DNA of 28,980 nt from a virus, in IMG/VR virus record IMGVR_UViG_3300030117_006748, positions 1 through 28,980 of that record; one strand, given 5' to 3'. Positions within the stretch are counted from its first letter, which is position 1, and each line of letters starts with the position of its first letter. Of the stretch, positions 16,840 to 26,054 are shown one piece after another. The notes under the pieces are model-generated. The model saw only the letters and a list, made by a program, of their open reading frames with translations. It was not told where the DNA came from and ran no database searches. The position numbers were made by a program, and so were the translations under genes.

Positions 16840-19800
16840 ATGGCACAAAAAATTAATTTAAATTCAAGTCCATACTATGATGATTTTGATAGTGAAAAGA
16901 ATTTTCATAAGGTTTTATATAAACCTGGTTTTCCAGTACAAGCCAGAGAATTAACAACTCAACAATCAATATTACAAAATCAAGTAGAAAAGTTTGGTGA
17001 TCATATATTTAAAGATGGATCTGTTGTAATACCAGGTGGCATAGCATTTGATAATCAATATAACGCAGTGAAATTGAAAAGTATTAACTTAAATGTTGAT
17101 ATATCTGTTTATATTAAAAATTATCTTGGTAAAAGAATTATAGGTAGTGAATCTGGTATAGAGGCAGTTGTTAAATTTGTTTCACTTCCAGATCAAGCAA
17201 ATGTGACTGATGTTACTTTATACGTAACATATTTAAGTTCTGATAATAATTTACAATTTAACTCATTTACTGATGGTGAATCACTTAGTGCAACCGAAAA
17301 TGTAGTATACGGTAATACAACGATTACTGCTGGTACTCCCTTTGCTTCATTGGTTTCAGAAGATGCTACTTCAGTAGGATCTGCTGCTTTTATTTCAAAA
17401 GGAGTATATTTTGTCAGAGGATTTTTTGTTAATGTTTCAGATCAGACATTAATTTTAGATGATTATACGAATAATCCATCTTATAGGGTAGGATTACAGA
17501 TAAATGAAACACTTGTAAATGCAAAAGAAGATAATAGTTTATTTGATAATGCTAAAGGGTTCACTAACTTTGCTGCACCTGGTGCAGATAGACTTAAGAT
17601 TGAATTAATTTTAAGTAAAAAATTATTATCGGATAAAAATGATACAAACTTTATCGAACTGATGAGGATTGATGAAGGTAAAATAAAAGTGATGAATTCG
17701 AAGAGTGATTATAATAAAATAAGAGATTGGATAGCAGAAAGAACTTTTGATGAGTCTGGAGATTATAGTGTAGAACCTTTCAAGATGGGTTTATTTAATT
17801 CCCTAAACGATAATCTAGGTAATAATGGTTTATTTTTTGAAGATGATACAACAGATCAAGAAAATACACCCTCTGATGATTTAATGTGTTTAAAATTATC
17901 TGCTGGTGAAGCTTATGTAAGAGGATATGATATAGAAAAAGTAGGGACAACTATTATTGATGTTGATAAACCAAGAGATGTGGGCATAAGGAGTGATATT
18001 GGCATTGGATTTGAGATGGGAAATGTTTTAAAATTAAACAATGTCACTAAGGGAGTTATAGGTCAAGGAGATGTTATAAAATTATTTGATAATTTTAATG
18101 GTGCAGGTACAAATATAGGAAGTGCCAGAGTATACTCGTTTAATTTAGAAGATTCTCCATATGAAGATGCAACCACAAGGTGGGAATTAAGACTATTTGA
18201 TATACAAACTAACACTGATTTAGTCGTTAATAAATTAGTTAGTAATGCAGAGTTACCATCTGGATCTTTTGTAAAAGGAAAAAGTAGTGGTGCCAGTGGT
18301 TTTTCTGTTGGTGCTGGTGGCAATTCTACAGTAATATCACTTAATGAAACTTCTGGATCATTTTCAAAGGGTGAACAAATACAAATTAATGGTGTAGATT
18401 TTCCAAGGACAATTGGAATTGTAACAGAATATACAACACAAAGTATAAAATCTGTTGAAGATGGAAGTAATTTTAAAGCAGATGCTGTAGTTGAAAGATT
18501 TAATTTTCCAAATAATATATCAATTGGTATTATTACTTCTACAACTGCTACCACTTGCACGTTAACATCACCAGGCAAGCAATTTTCAGGTGTCAGAGTT
18601 GGTTCATTAGTTAGATATGCAAAACCAGGATTTAGCGCAGAAACTTATAATAAAGTTATATCTATAGGTGCTGGTAATACTAGTTTAATACTTGGAAAAA
18701 TTAATTCAGGTGTTGCTGGTGTGTATGAAGGTGAACCCGTCATAGGAGAGGCAATATCAGTTCCAATATTCTTAGGTGCTCCAATCATTAGAGGTTCGGG
18801 AACACTATTTGCACCTTTACCAAACTCTGATGTATCAAGTGTTGATTTAACAGATTCAACATTAAAAATTACTAAACATGTAACAAATTTAAATGCTTCA
18901 TCTAACGCATTAACAGTAACTACAGCAACAGCTGGTATAGGTGATATATCAGATGTAGTATTTGAAACATTTGATCAAGAGAGATATTCAATTTTTGATT
19001 CAAATTCTTTACCACAAAAAATAACTAATGATTCATTTTCTCATAACAGTGGTTCAATTGGAATTACCACAATAAAAAATGGAGCAACATCAATTAATGT
19101 TACTCTTACAAAAACAAAGGTTAAATCAAAAGTAAAAGTATATAATCGTAGTCAAAAACTTAATGTAACCAGATCAAAATTATCACAATCAGGAAGTGTT
19201 GCTGCAGGAAATGGTGGTGCAATATCTGATGGATTAGTATTTGATGCCAGATATGGTTTACGAGTTCAGGATGAGGAGATTTCTTTAAATTATCCAGATG
19301 TAATTAAATTTTTAACTGTTTATGAATCTACAAATACAAGTGCTCCTACATTAGATAAGTTAACATTTACGAGCACAGTTGATGTATCAACTAATGCAGT
19401 CATAGGTGAAAATATAATTGGTGTTAACAATAAAATTACTGCAAGAGTTGTTGCAAAACCATCTTCTAATGTATTAGAAATAGTTTATCTTACTTCAGGC
19501 AAATTCAATGCTGGAGATTCCGTTAAGTTTTCAGAATCAAACATTAAGACAGAAATTGAATCTATTGAAATCGGATTATATAAAAATATTACAAACTCAT
19601 TCACCTTAGATAAGGGTCAAAAAAATGAATATTATGATTACTCAAGATTAATTAGAAATAAAAATGTCCCTGAACCAAATAGACAATTATTAATTGTATT
19701 TGATTACTATTCTGTTCCTGTTGACGATGATGGTGATGTATTTACAGTTTCTAGTTATGATCAAGATAGATATTCAAAAGATATTCCAACAATTGGAAAT

Positions 19801-22800
19801 TCAAATATAAGGGCATCAGATACTTTTGACTTCAGACCAAGAGTTTCTATATATGATCCATCTTCTGATACAGGATCACCTTTTGAATTTGGAAAAAGAG
19901 ATTTTAGTGGAAATGCTGTTTTAAGATACCTAACACCAAATGAAAGTTCAATTGCCAGTTTTGAACATTATTTACCTAGAGTTGATAAAGTATATTTAAA
20001 TAAGTTTGGTGATTTTATTTATGAAAAAGGTATATCTTCAATTGATCCTAAACCACCAACTAAAGTTGGTGAGTTAATGGAATTAGCATCGATTGGATTA
20101 CCAGCATATTTGTATAATACTCAAGATGCAGTATTAACATTGGTGGATAATCGAAGATTTACCATGAGAGATATTGGTGATATTGAAGATCGAGTTGCTG
20201 ATTTGGAAGAAACTACAACTTTATCTCTTTTAGAGATTGATGCCCAAACTTTACAAATTCAGGATGAGGAAGGAAGAAATAGATTCAAAACTGGATTTTT
20301 TGTAGATCCATTTAAAAATTATAATTTTATTAACACGAACTTATCATCAATACAAATTAATCCACAAGCTCAAGAATTAATACCATTTAGAACAAGGGAT
20401 ACATTAGCATCTCAATTAACACCAGCACAAACCACTATTAGTTCTGATTTAGATTTTAACACTGATTTTGAATTATTTGATTCAAATGTTAAAAAGACAG
20501 GAAATGTTGTCACTTTAAATTATGAAGAAGTAGAATTTTTATCTCAACCATATGCAACAGAAATCATAAATGTTAATCCTTATGAGTTACCAGTATTCTC
20601 AGGTAAAGTCGAATTAGATCCTCAAAGTGATACTTGGACAAGAACAGTCCAACTACCTGATCAAGTAATTCGACAAACAGGAAAGAATACTGTTAAAACT
20701 ATTAACATGAATTTCCTAGATGAGGCACCATCCTCTGTAAACTTAGGTAAAAGAGGTAAGTTTCAAGTAGGGAAAATTGATCTTAATAGATCTGGAGATG
20801 GTCAAAAAACATTTAGTGATGTAGATGAAACAATTCAAAATAATTTAGTATCATCAAGCACTGATGACTTTATGAGATCAAGAAATATACAATTTATTTC
20901 TGAAGGTTTTGTAGATTTTGTTGAAACATATCTATTCATTGATGGGCAAAAAATAGTTGATATAATTCCTAAATTACTTGAAATTACACCAACTTTCAAT
21001 GGTGTTGATTCTGGATCAAATGGTCAATTTAATATTGGTGAAGAAGTTCATGCATTAGATGGACAGGGTAATGTAATTATGAAATTCAGAGTTTGTCAAC
21101 CTGATCATAAATCTGGAAAATATAATAGTCCATCTGAAGTTTATTTTAATAATCCATATTCTTCTGGTGTGACTAAAATTTCTCAGAAATATAGTCCAAC
21201 ATCTACAGTTTTGAACGTTGATACAAAATCTTTATCAGAAGAAGCACAAGGTCAATACTTTGGATATGTTGAAAAAAATTCACAACTAGTTGGTCAAGAG
21301 AGTGGAGCAACTGCGTATGTCAAAAATTTAAGATTAATTACGGATGCATTTGGAGATTTAATAGGTTCATGTTTTATTCGTGATCCTCATTCACAACCTG
21401 CTCCCAGTGTAAAAATACAAACTGGAGTAAAAGAATTCAAAATAACCACAAGTCCTAAAAATGAAAACGTAGCACCAGCACAAAAATTTGGACTTATATT
21501 TGCTAAATCAAAATACTCTGCTTTCGGTACAGTTGAGGAATGGCAAGATACAGTTACTCTTACGACAAATACTACAACATTTAAGGTTGATGGTGAAATT
21601 GAATACACAGATCCATTAGCACAGACATTTGTTGTGGGTGGAAATGTTTTGGCACCAAGCGCTGTAAATGCAAATAGAGATCTAAATGGAATTTTTGTAA
21701 CAGCAGTTGAGGTTTATTTTTCAACTGTTGATACTGTTTCAAACACTCCTATTCGTTGTGAAATCAGATCTACGATTGCAGATGCAAGACCTTCAACTAC
21801 AGTAATTGGTAGAAGTAAAACATTGAGACCAAAAGGCACTGATGCGAATGGTAATGAAGTCACACTCATTGAATCAGACTCTGAATCTGCAAGTAAGGCA
21901 ACTAAATTTACCTTCCCTGAACCAATTTATTTGGCACCAGGTAAATCATATGCTTTTGTTTTAGTAGCACCTAATAGTACTGCATATACAGTATGGACAG
22001 GAAGACATGGTGAAATAGCAGTCAATCCAGATACGATACAAGGTGCTGACTCTGGAGCATCATTATTCTACTCAACTCAATATGGTGCAGGTGCGATATT
22101 TAAATCTCAAAATGGTGCTCTTTGGACTGAAGATCAATCACAAGACATAACATTTAAAATATACAAAGCCAAATTTACATCACAATCTGGATCAGTATTC
22201 TTTAATAATCCTGATTTAAATGATAGTAATGGTTATGTTTCTAAGTTATTGGATAATCCAATTTTAACATTACCCAAGACAGGATCAATTGGAATCACAA
22301 CCAACTTCACTAATGCTGATATTACTAAATTGGTTGCAGGTAGAAAAATATCTGCTTCATTTAATACTAGCACTGCTGTGATCACAGGAACTGGAAGTAC
22401 AGTTGATGGTGCAAGTATATTAAGTGGTGGAACTAATTACACGAATACTGCTTCTCTTACTAACAGTGTGGATACATTTGCAATTACTGGTAAGGGTTCT
22501 GGTCTTAAATTAAATTTAACCGTAGCCGATGGTATTATTACTGGATTGGATGGCACTACACCGATAGTTGCACCTGGAAATGGATATCAAGTTGGAGATG
22601 TGGTTGGTATTGTTACAAGCGATGCTGGTAATCAGGGTACAGGTGGACAAATAACAATTGATGCCATACAGGGTGTTGATACATTATTCTTAACTGATAT
22701 ACAAGCCACTGCATCGTCATTCAATCCAAATAGTGGAATTGGAATTTCATTCTTTAATGATGCAGATACAACAACACCTACAGGAACAATTACAGGAGAT

Positions 22801-24204
22801 AATGAGATATTATCCAGAAGTTTTGATGGTGGTGTAAATGATGGTAATGTAATTAAAGTAAATCACTTTAATCATGGAATGTACTCTTCAACTAATAAAG
22901 TTGAACTTACCGATATTGAATCAGATGTGGCTCCGACTAAATTGGGTTCTTCATTATCAAGAACTGAAACAAATGTCATAAGTGTTGCATCAACAAGTCA
23001 ATTTGTTAATTTTGAAGGACTTCCAGTTAGTGCTGATAACATAGGTTACGTAAAGGTAGGAACTGAAATTATTGGTTATCAATCAGTTGGAAATGGAATA
23101 TTAAATATTGGATCTGGATCCAATAAGCAGAGAGGAGTTGATAGTACAATTGTAATTGATCATAATGTAAATTCTATTATTAAAAAACACGAGATAGGTG
23201 GAGTCTCTATAAGGAGACTAGAGGTAGCAAATCTATCTCTCAGTAATTTAATAGGTCTCGATCATTATCATGTCACTTTTGATAGATCAGCAAATGGAAA
23301 AGATAGAAGCACAGATACATCTACTTCTCCACAATTATCATTTAACACTGAATCGTTTGTGGGTGGATCTAACGTCAAAGCATCTCAGAATATATTGTAT
23401 GGTGCTTTAGTTCCTAGATATGATGTTCTAACTCCAACAGGAGTAAATGGTGCTACAACGGGTATAGAGGCATCAATCAGAACAACTACTGGAACAAGTG
23501 TCGATGGTCAGGAATCATCTTTTGTTGACAAAGGATTCCAAACAGTACAACTTAATTCTTACAATCCATTAGAATCTGTGAGATTAGTTGCTTCTAAAGT
23601 TAATGAAAATCAATATTTGGCATCAGAAAAATCATTTACCACAATCTTGAATTTCACTTCAAATGATGAAAATATATCACCAATTGTAAAATTAAGTAGT
23701 GGATCTGAAACTGAATTTATCAATCATCGATTAAACAATCCAATCGGACTTGAAAATTATGATATTGATAATCGTGTAAATTCTATCATTGATGATCCAC
23801 ATTCAGCAGAATACATATCAAATACAGTTGTATTGAATAATCCTGCTACTTCACTTAAAGTATTGTTAAGTGCTTTTAGACCTTCATCATCAGACTTCAG
23901 AGTATTGTTTAGTTTGGTAAGAGCAGATTCAAGTGAAATAAGTCAAGCGTTTGAACTATTTCCTGGTTTCAAAAATGTTACAAAAATAGACGGTGATGGA
24001 TTCTTAGTGACAGATGAGTCGAAAAATGATGGTAGACCTGATACAGTGGTGACCCCAAGTAAAAATAATGAATTTAAAGATTACCAATTTACAGTTGATA
24101 ACTTACCTGAGTTCGTAGGATTTACAATCAAAATTGTAATGTCTGGAACAAACCAAGCACAACCACCAAGAATCAGAGAACTCAGAGCAATTGCAGTTAA
24201 ATGA
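16840..24204 (+). CDS. Giant virion structural protein with DUF4815-like N-terminus, 2,454 residues (gp9/gp10 position)
   Basis: The N-terminal sequence (SSPYYDDFDSEKNFHKVLY, FPVQARELTTQQSILQNQV, GDHIFKDGSVVIPGG) is the hallmark of DUF4815-type phage structural proteins, in which a YYDDFD stretch is followed by QARELTxxQ. Further landmarks are RASDTFDFRPRVSIYDP near residue 990 and a helical, probably coiled-coil stretch near 1106-1155 (MRDIGDIEDRVADLEETTT). A DPLAQTFVVGGN motif typical of phage fibre or baseplate proteins lies near 1590, and IYLAPGKSYAFVLVAP near 1695. A GxNY/GNGY repeat block is at about 1855-1925, an EIIGY module near 2045-2120, and the C-terminus ends PPRIRELRAIAVK. It sits where T4 has gp9 and gp10, so it is probably the outer baseplate or fibre-attachment protein. 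It starts five bases after gp8 and ends by ATGA overlap with the next gene. No Shine-Dalgarno was seen. Confidence 0.85.
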   Translation: MAQKINLNSSPYYDDFDSEKNFHKVLYKPGFPVQARELTTQQSILQNQVEKFGDHIFKDGSVVIPGGIAFDNQYNAVKLKSINLNVDISVYIKNYLGKRIIGSESGIEAVVKFVSLPDQANVTDVTLYVTYLSSDNNLQFNSFTDGESLSATENVVYGNTTITAGTPFASLVSEDATSVGSAAFISKGVYFVRGFFVNVSDQTLILDDYTNNPSYRVGLQINETLVNAKEDNSLFDNAKGFTNFAAPGADRLKIELILSKKLLSDKNDTNFIELMRIDEGKIKVMNSKSDYNKIRDWIAERTFDESGDYSVEPFKMGLFNSLNDNLGNNGLFFEDDTTDQENTPSDDLMCLKLSAGEAYVRGYDIEKVGTTIIDVDKPRDVGIRSDIGIGFEMGNVLKLNNVTKGVIGQGDVIKLFDNFNGAGTNIGSARVYSFNLEDSPYEDATTRWELRLFDIQTNTDLVVNKLVSNAELPSGSFVKGKSSGASGFSVGAGGNSTVISLNETSGSFSKGEQIQINGVDFPRTIGIVTEYTTQSIKSVEDGSNFKADAVVERFNFPNNISIGIITSTTATTCTLTSPGKQFSGVRVGSLVRYAKPGFSAETYNKVISIGAGNTSLILGKINSGVAGVYEGEPVIGEAISVPIFLGAPIIRGSGTLFAPLPNSDVSSVDLTDSTLKITKHVTNLNASSNALTVTTATAGIGDISDVVFETFDQERYSIFDSNSLPQKITNDSFSHNSGSIGITTIKNGATSINVTLTKTKVKSKVKVYNRSQKLNVTRSKLSQSGSVAAGNGGAISDGLVFDARYGLRVQDEEISLNYPDVIKFLTVYESTNTSAPTLDKLTFTSTVDVSTNAVIGENIIGVNNKITARVVAKPSSNVLEIVYLTSGKFNAGDSVKFSESNIKTEIESIEIGLYKNITNSFTLDKGQKNEYYDYSRLIRNKNVPEPNRQLLIVFDYYSVPVDDDGDVFTVSSYDQDRYSKDIPTIGNSNIRASDTFDFRPRVSIYDPSSDTGSPFEFGKRDFSGNAVLRYLTPNESSIASFEHYLPRVDKVYLNKFGDFIYEKGISSIDPKPPTKVGELMELASIGLPAYLYNTQDAVLTLVDNRRFTMRDIGDIEDRVADLEETTTLSLLEIDAQTLQIQDEEGRNRFKTGFFVDPFKNYNFINTNLSSIQINPQAQELIPFRTRDTLASQLTPAQTTISSDLDFNTDFELFDSNVKKTGNVVTLNYEEVEFLSQPYATEIINVNPYELPVFSGKVELDPQSDTWTRTVQLPDQVIRQTGKNTVKTINMNFLDEAPSSVNLGKRGKFQVGKIDLNRSGDGQKTFSDVDETIQNNLVSSSTDDFMRSRNIQFISEGFVDFVETYLFIDGQKIVDIIPKLLEITPTFNGVDSGSNGQFNIGEEVHALDGQGNVIMKFRVCQPDHKSGKYNSPSEVYFNNPYSSGVTKISQKYSPTSTVLNVDTKSLSEEAQGQYFGYVEKNSQLVGQESGATAYVKNLRLITDAFGDLIGSCFIRDPHSQPAPSVKIQTGVKEFKITTSPKNENVAPAQKFGLIFAKSKYSAFGTVEEWQDTVTLTTNTTTFKVDGEIEYTDPLAQTFVVGGNVLAPSAVNANRDLNGIFVTAVEVYFSTVDTVSNTPIRCEIRSTIADARPSTTVIGRSKTLRPKGTDANGNEVTLIESDSESASKATKFTFPEPIYLAPGKSYAFVLVAPNSTAYTVWTGRHGEIAVNPDTIQGADSGASLFYSTQYGAGAIFKSQNGALWTEDQSQDITFKIYKAKFTSQSGSVFFNNPDLNDSNGYVSKLLDNPILTLPKTGSIGITTNFTNADITKLVAGRKISASFNTSTAVITGTGSTVDGASILSGGTNYTNTASLTNSVDTFAITGKGSGLKLNLTVADGIITGLDGTTPIVAPGNGYQVGDVVGIVTSDAGNQGTGGQITIDAIQGVDTLFLTDIQATASSFNPNSGIGISFFNDADTTTPTGTITGDNEILSRSFDGGVNDGNVIKVNHFNHGMYSSTNKVELTDIESDVAPTKLGSSLSRTETNVISVASTSQFVNFEGLPVSADNIGYVKVGTEIIGYQSVGNGILNIGSGSNKQRGVDSTIVIDHNVNSIIKKHEIGGVSIRRLEVANLSLSNLIGLDHYHVTFDRSANGKDRSTDTSTSPQLSFNTESFVGGSNVKASQNILYGALVPRYDVLTPTGVNGATTGIEASIRTTTGTSVDGQESSFVDKGFQTVQLNSYNPLESVRLVASKVNENQYLASEKSFTTILNFTSNDENISPIVKLSSGSETEFINHRLNNPIGLENYDIDNRVNSIIDDPHSAEYISNTVVLNNPATSLKVLLSAFRPSSSDFRVLFSLVRADSSEISQAFELFPGFKNVTKIDGDGFLVTDESKNDGRPDTVVTPSKNNEFKDYQFTVDNLPEFVGFTIKIVMSGTNQAQPPRIRELRAIAVK
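22404..22612 (+). repeat. GxGY-type module pair in the DUF4815-like protein
   Basis: Two diverged copies: ASILSGGTNYTNTASLTN and PIVAPGNGYQVGDVVGIV, linked by a GKGSGLKLNLTV loop with the same G-S-G-x-x-x-x-V pattern seen between copies in gp8 and in the gp7-position protein. It is the only clear pair I found in this long gene. Confidence 0.55.
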
Positions 24205-24407
24205 TAAGAGTAGAAGGTCATTCAAATTTATACAGAGATGAGAGGACAGGAGCAATTGTCAATTGTGACGATGTTGGATATATGCAGCATGTAAAATACT
24301 TGGAAAATCGTAAAAAACAAAAGAGAGAGATGAATGACTTACGAAAAGAACTAGATGAAATAAAGTCTTTATTAAAAAATTTAGTAGAGGGTGATAATAA
24401 GTCATAA
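24201..24407 (+). CDS. Small conserved-type coiled-coil protein, 68 residues
   Basis: The first 28 residues (MIRVEGHSNLYRDERTGAI, then VNCDDVGYMQH) form a compact, probably folded start. They are followed by a long charged helix from about residue 30 (KYLENRKKQKREMNDLRK, ELDEIKSLLKNLV) with leucine and isoleucine at heptad-like spacing, so a coiled coil is likely. Small genes of this kind, with the GHxNLYRDxxTGAIVN opening, are familiar from marine T4-like phages next to the DUF4815 gene; no function is known to me. It overlaps the preceding giant gene by ATGA, so it is probably made in step with it, which hints at an accessory, chaperone-like or linking role. Its stop lies inside the third late promoter box. 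Confidence 0.85.
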   Translation: MIRVEGHSNLYRDERTGAIVNCDDVGYMQHVKYLENRKKQKREMNDLRKELDEIKSLLKNLVEGDNKS

Positions 24408-24410
24408 ATA
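24403..24410 (+). promoter_or_regulatory. Probable late promoter, CATAAATA
   Basis: One mismatch from TATAAATA, overlapping the stop codon of the 68-residue gene and ending 28 bases before the ATG at 24439. It lies in the only other non-coding gap of comparable size in the window (24408-24438). Context supports a weaker or variant late promoter for the 112-residue gene, the 142-residue gene, gp13, gp14, gp15 and gp16. Confidence 0.55.
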
Positions 24411-24438
24411 TAGTTAGGAATAATATTATTACAAATAA

Positions 24439-24777
24439 ATGGCCGCTGTATTTGTTTCAAATTTAATTATAAACTCTGGATCTTCTTTTGAGCAAACATT
24501 TGATTTGGCAAAATCAGATGATTCAGGTCCATTAAATTTGGATAATGCTACAGTTACTTCACAATTTAGAAAACATGCTGGCAGTACAACCAAACATGAT
24601 TTTACTACCACAAAGGATAGTGAAACTGAAGGAAAATTAACCATATCACTCACAGCAGTGCAATCTGCTGTTCCTAAACCAGGCAGATATGTTTATGATA
24701 TTATAATTACTGAAGGATCAAAAATAACCAGAGTGGTCGAAGGGTCTGTTCTAATAAGAGAAGGAGTAACTAGATAA
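24439..24777 (+). CDS. Small beta-sandwich-like virion protein, 112 residues
   Basis: The sequence opens with VSNLIINSGSSFEQTFDL and continues with alternating strands (PLNLDNATVTSQFRKHAGS, TEGKLTISLTAVQSAVPKP, GRYVYDIIITEGSKITRVV), ending EGSVLIREGVTR. The pattern 'fibre-like strand, LTxA/LDxxTVxxQxRKH, then PGRYVYDxxIT and RVVEGxVxIxxxVTR' recurs in small phage structural proteins and suggests an immunoglobulin- or BppU-N-terminal-like beta sandwich; this is inference from pattern only. It has no signal peptide or membrane segment. It is first behind the third promoter, and its stop overlaps the next start by one base (TAATG). AGGA at 24416-24419 is too far upstream to be a good ribosome site. 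Likely a decoration, baseplate or fibre-adaptor part; exact role unknown. Confidence 0.85.
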   Translation: MAAVFVSNLIINSGSSFEQTFDLAKSDDSGPLNLDNATVTSQFRKHAGSTTKHDFTTTKDSETEGKLTISLTAVQSAVPKPGRYVYDIIITEGSKITRVVEGSVLIREGVTR

Positions 24778-25205
24778 TGGCAGTTAAAGTCAATGTTGTT
24801 CAAAATCCTCTTAAAGTAAGAGTTGGGCAAACAGACGCCGTAAAAGTTATATCATCTAATTCTGGTGGTGGTGGAACTTCAGAAACAGCAATAAATGTTA
24901 TTGGTGGTATAGCCTCAGTAACTCAATTAAATGTATCTGGTATCTCAACACTTGCTGGAATTGCATCAGTTACTGGTGAAACATTATTTACAAATCAATT
25001 TAGTGTATCTGGTGTTTCTTCATTTACAGGTATTGTAACAACCACCAGTGATTTATATGTTGGGGGTGATTTATTCGTAGGTGATGATATCATTTTTGAT
25101 GAAGTCACTGGAAGAAATCTAAATATCACAGGTATAGGAACTGTTGGTACATTAAATGTGACTGGAACATTAACTGCTGGATTAATCGATGGAGGCTCGT
25201 TCTGA
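24777..25205 (+). CDS. Small fibre-like repeat protein, 142 residues
   Basis: After a short N-terminal domain (VKVNVVQNPLKVRVGQTDA, VKVISS) and a GGGG hinge near residue 30, the protein consists of short valine/glycine strand repeats. Examples are LNVSGISTLAGIASVTG, FSVSGVSSFTGIVTTTS, LYVGGDLFVGDDI and LNITGIGTVGTLNVTG. It ends in LTAGLIDGGSF. This x-V-x-G-x-(S/L)-x-x-x-G periodicity is typical of trimeric beta-helix or beta-prism shafts in phage fibres and fibritin-like proteins. It lies where T4 encodes gp11, gp12 and fibritin, so a short fibre, collar or whisker-like role is plausible but unproven; at 142 residues it is far shorter than T4 gp12 (527) or fibritin (487). AAGGAG at 24761-24766 gives a good ribosome site 10 bases before the ATG, unlike most genes here. 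Confidence 0.82.
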   Translation: MAVKVNVVQNPLKVRVGQTDAVKVISSNSGGGGTSETAINVIGGIASVTQLNVSGISTLAGIASVTGETLFTNQFSVSGVSSFTGIVTTTSDLYVGGDLFVGDDIIFDEVTGRNLNITGIGTVGTLNVTGTLTAGLIDGGSF

Positions 25206-26050
25206 TGGCAAAACCAAGTAGTAGACAAGAATTAATTGATTACTGTTTTCGTAAATTAGGTGCACCAGTATTAGAAATTAATGTGGATGATGATCAGGCA
25301 GATGATCTGGTGGATGATGCTCTTCAATTATTTGGGGAGAGGCATTTTGATGGTATTGAAAGAATGTATCTTAAGTATGAATTAACACAGGAGGATATCG
25401 ATAGAGGTAAAGCTGCTAATACTGATGGTGTGGGGATTGTTACTACCACTGGAAATTCTACAAATGTAAGTGGTTTAGGAACTGTTACTTCAAACTTTTA
25501 TGAAACATCCAACTTCATTCAAGTTCCTGATGCAGTTGTAGGGATAGATAGAATATTTAAATTTGATACAAGTTCCATATCAGGTGGAATGTTTAGTATT
25601 AAATATCAGTTATTTTTGAATGATCTTTATTACTTTAACTCTGTAAATCTTTTACAATATTCTATGACTAAGAGATATCTTGAAGATATTGATTTCTTAC
25701 TAACCACTGATAAACAAATAAGATTTAACAAAAGACAAAACAGATTATATTTAGATATTGATTGGAAAGCTCAGGAAGTTGGAACATTTTTAGTGATTCA
25801 ATGTGATAGAATTTTAGATCCTGATAACTTTACTGGTGTCTATAATGATAGTTTCTTGAAACTTTATCTTACATCCTTGATAAAAAGGCAATGGGGTCAA
25901 AATTTAATTAAGTTTCAGGGAGTCAAATTACCTGGTGGACTTGAATTAAATGGTAGACAAATATACGATGATGCAGAAAGAGAGTTGGAAAGCATTAGAT
26001 CAAGACTTATATCCGAATATGAATTACCTCCTCTTGATTTTATAGGATAA
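25205..26050 (+). CDS. gp13: Neck protein gp13
   Basis: 281 residues against 309 in T4. gp13 joins gp14 to form the neck that closes the filled head and connects it to the tail. The opening SSRQELIDYCFRKLGAPVL, then EINVDDDQADDLVDDALQ and ERHFDGIERMYLKYELTQ, is the standard start of gp13 proteins in marine T4-like phages. The rest contains VVGIDRIFKF, a LLQYSMTKRYLEDIDFLL helix region, FNKRQNRLYLDIDW and a C-terminal helical part (FLKLYLTSLIKRQWGQNLI; DDAERELESIRSRL), all expected for the family. GGAGG at 25191-25195 lies nine bases before the ATG, the strongest ribosome site in the window. The start overlaps the previous stop (TGATG); gp14 begins four bases after its own stop. Confidence 0.92.
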   Translation: MAKPSSRQELIDYCFRKLGAPVLEINVDDDQADDLVDDALQLFGERHFDGIERMYLKYELTQEDIDRGKAANTDGVGIVTTTGNSTNVSGLGTVTSNFYETSNFIQVPDAVVGIDRIFKFDTSSISGGMFSIKYQLFLNDLYYFNSVNLLQYSMTKRYLEDIDFLLTTDKQIRFNKRQNRLYLDIDWKAQEVGTFLVIQCDRILDPDNFTGVYNDSFLKLYLTSLIKRQWGQNLIKFQGVKLPGGLELNGRQIYDDAERELESIRSRLISEYELPPLDFIG

Positions 26051-26054
26051 TAAT

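Noticed and set aside
18063-18578. A - strand open frame of 171 residues
   Set aside because: It is antisense to the DUF4815-like gene, has no family resemblance or ribosome site, and all real genes here are on the + strand. AT-rich coding DNA readily gives such antisense frames.
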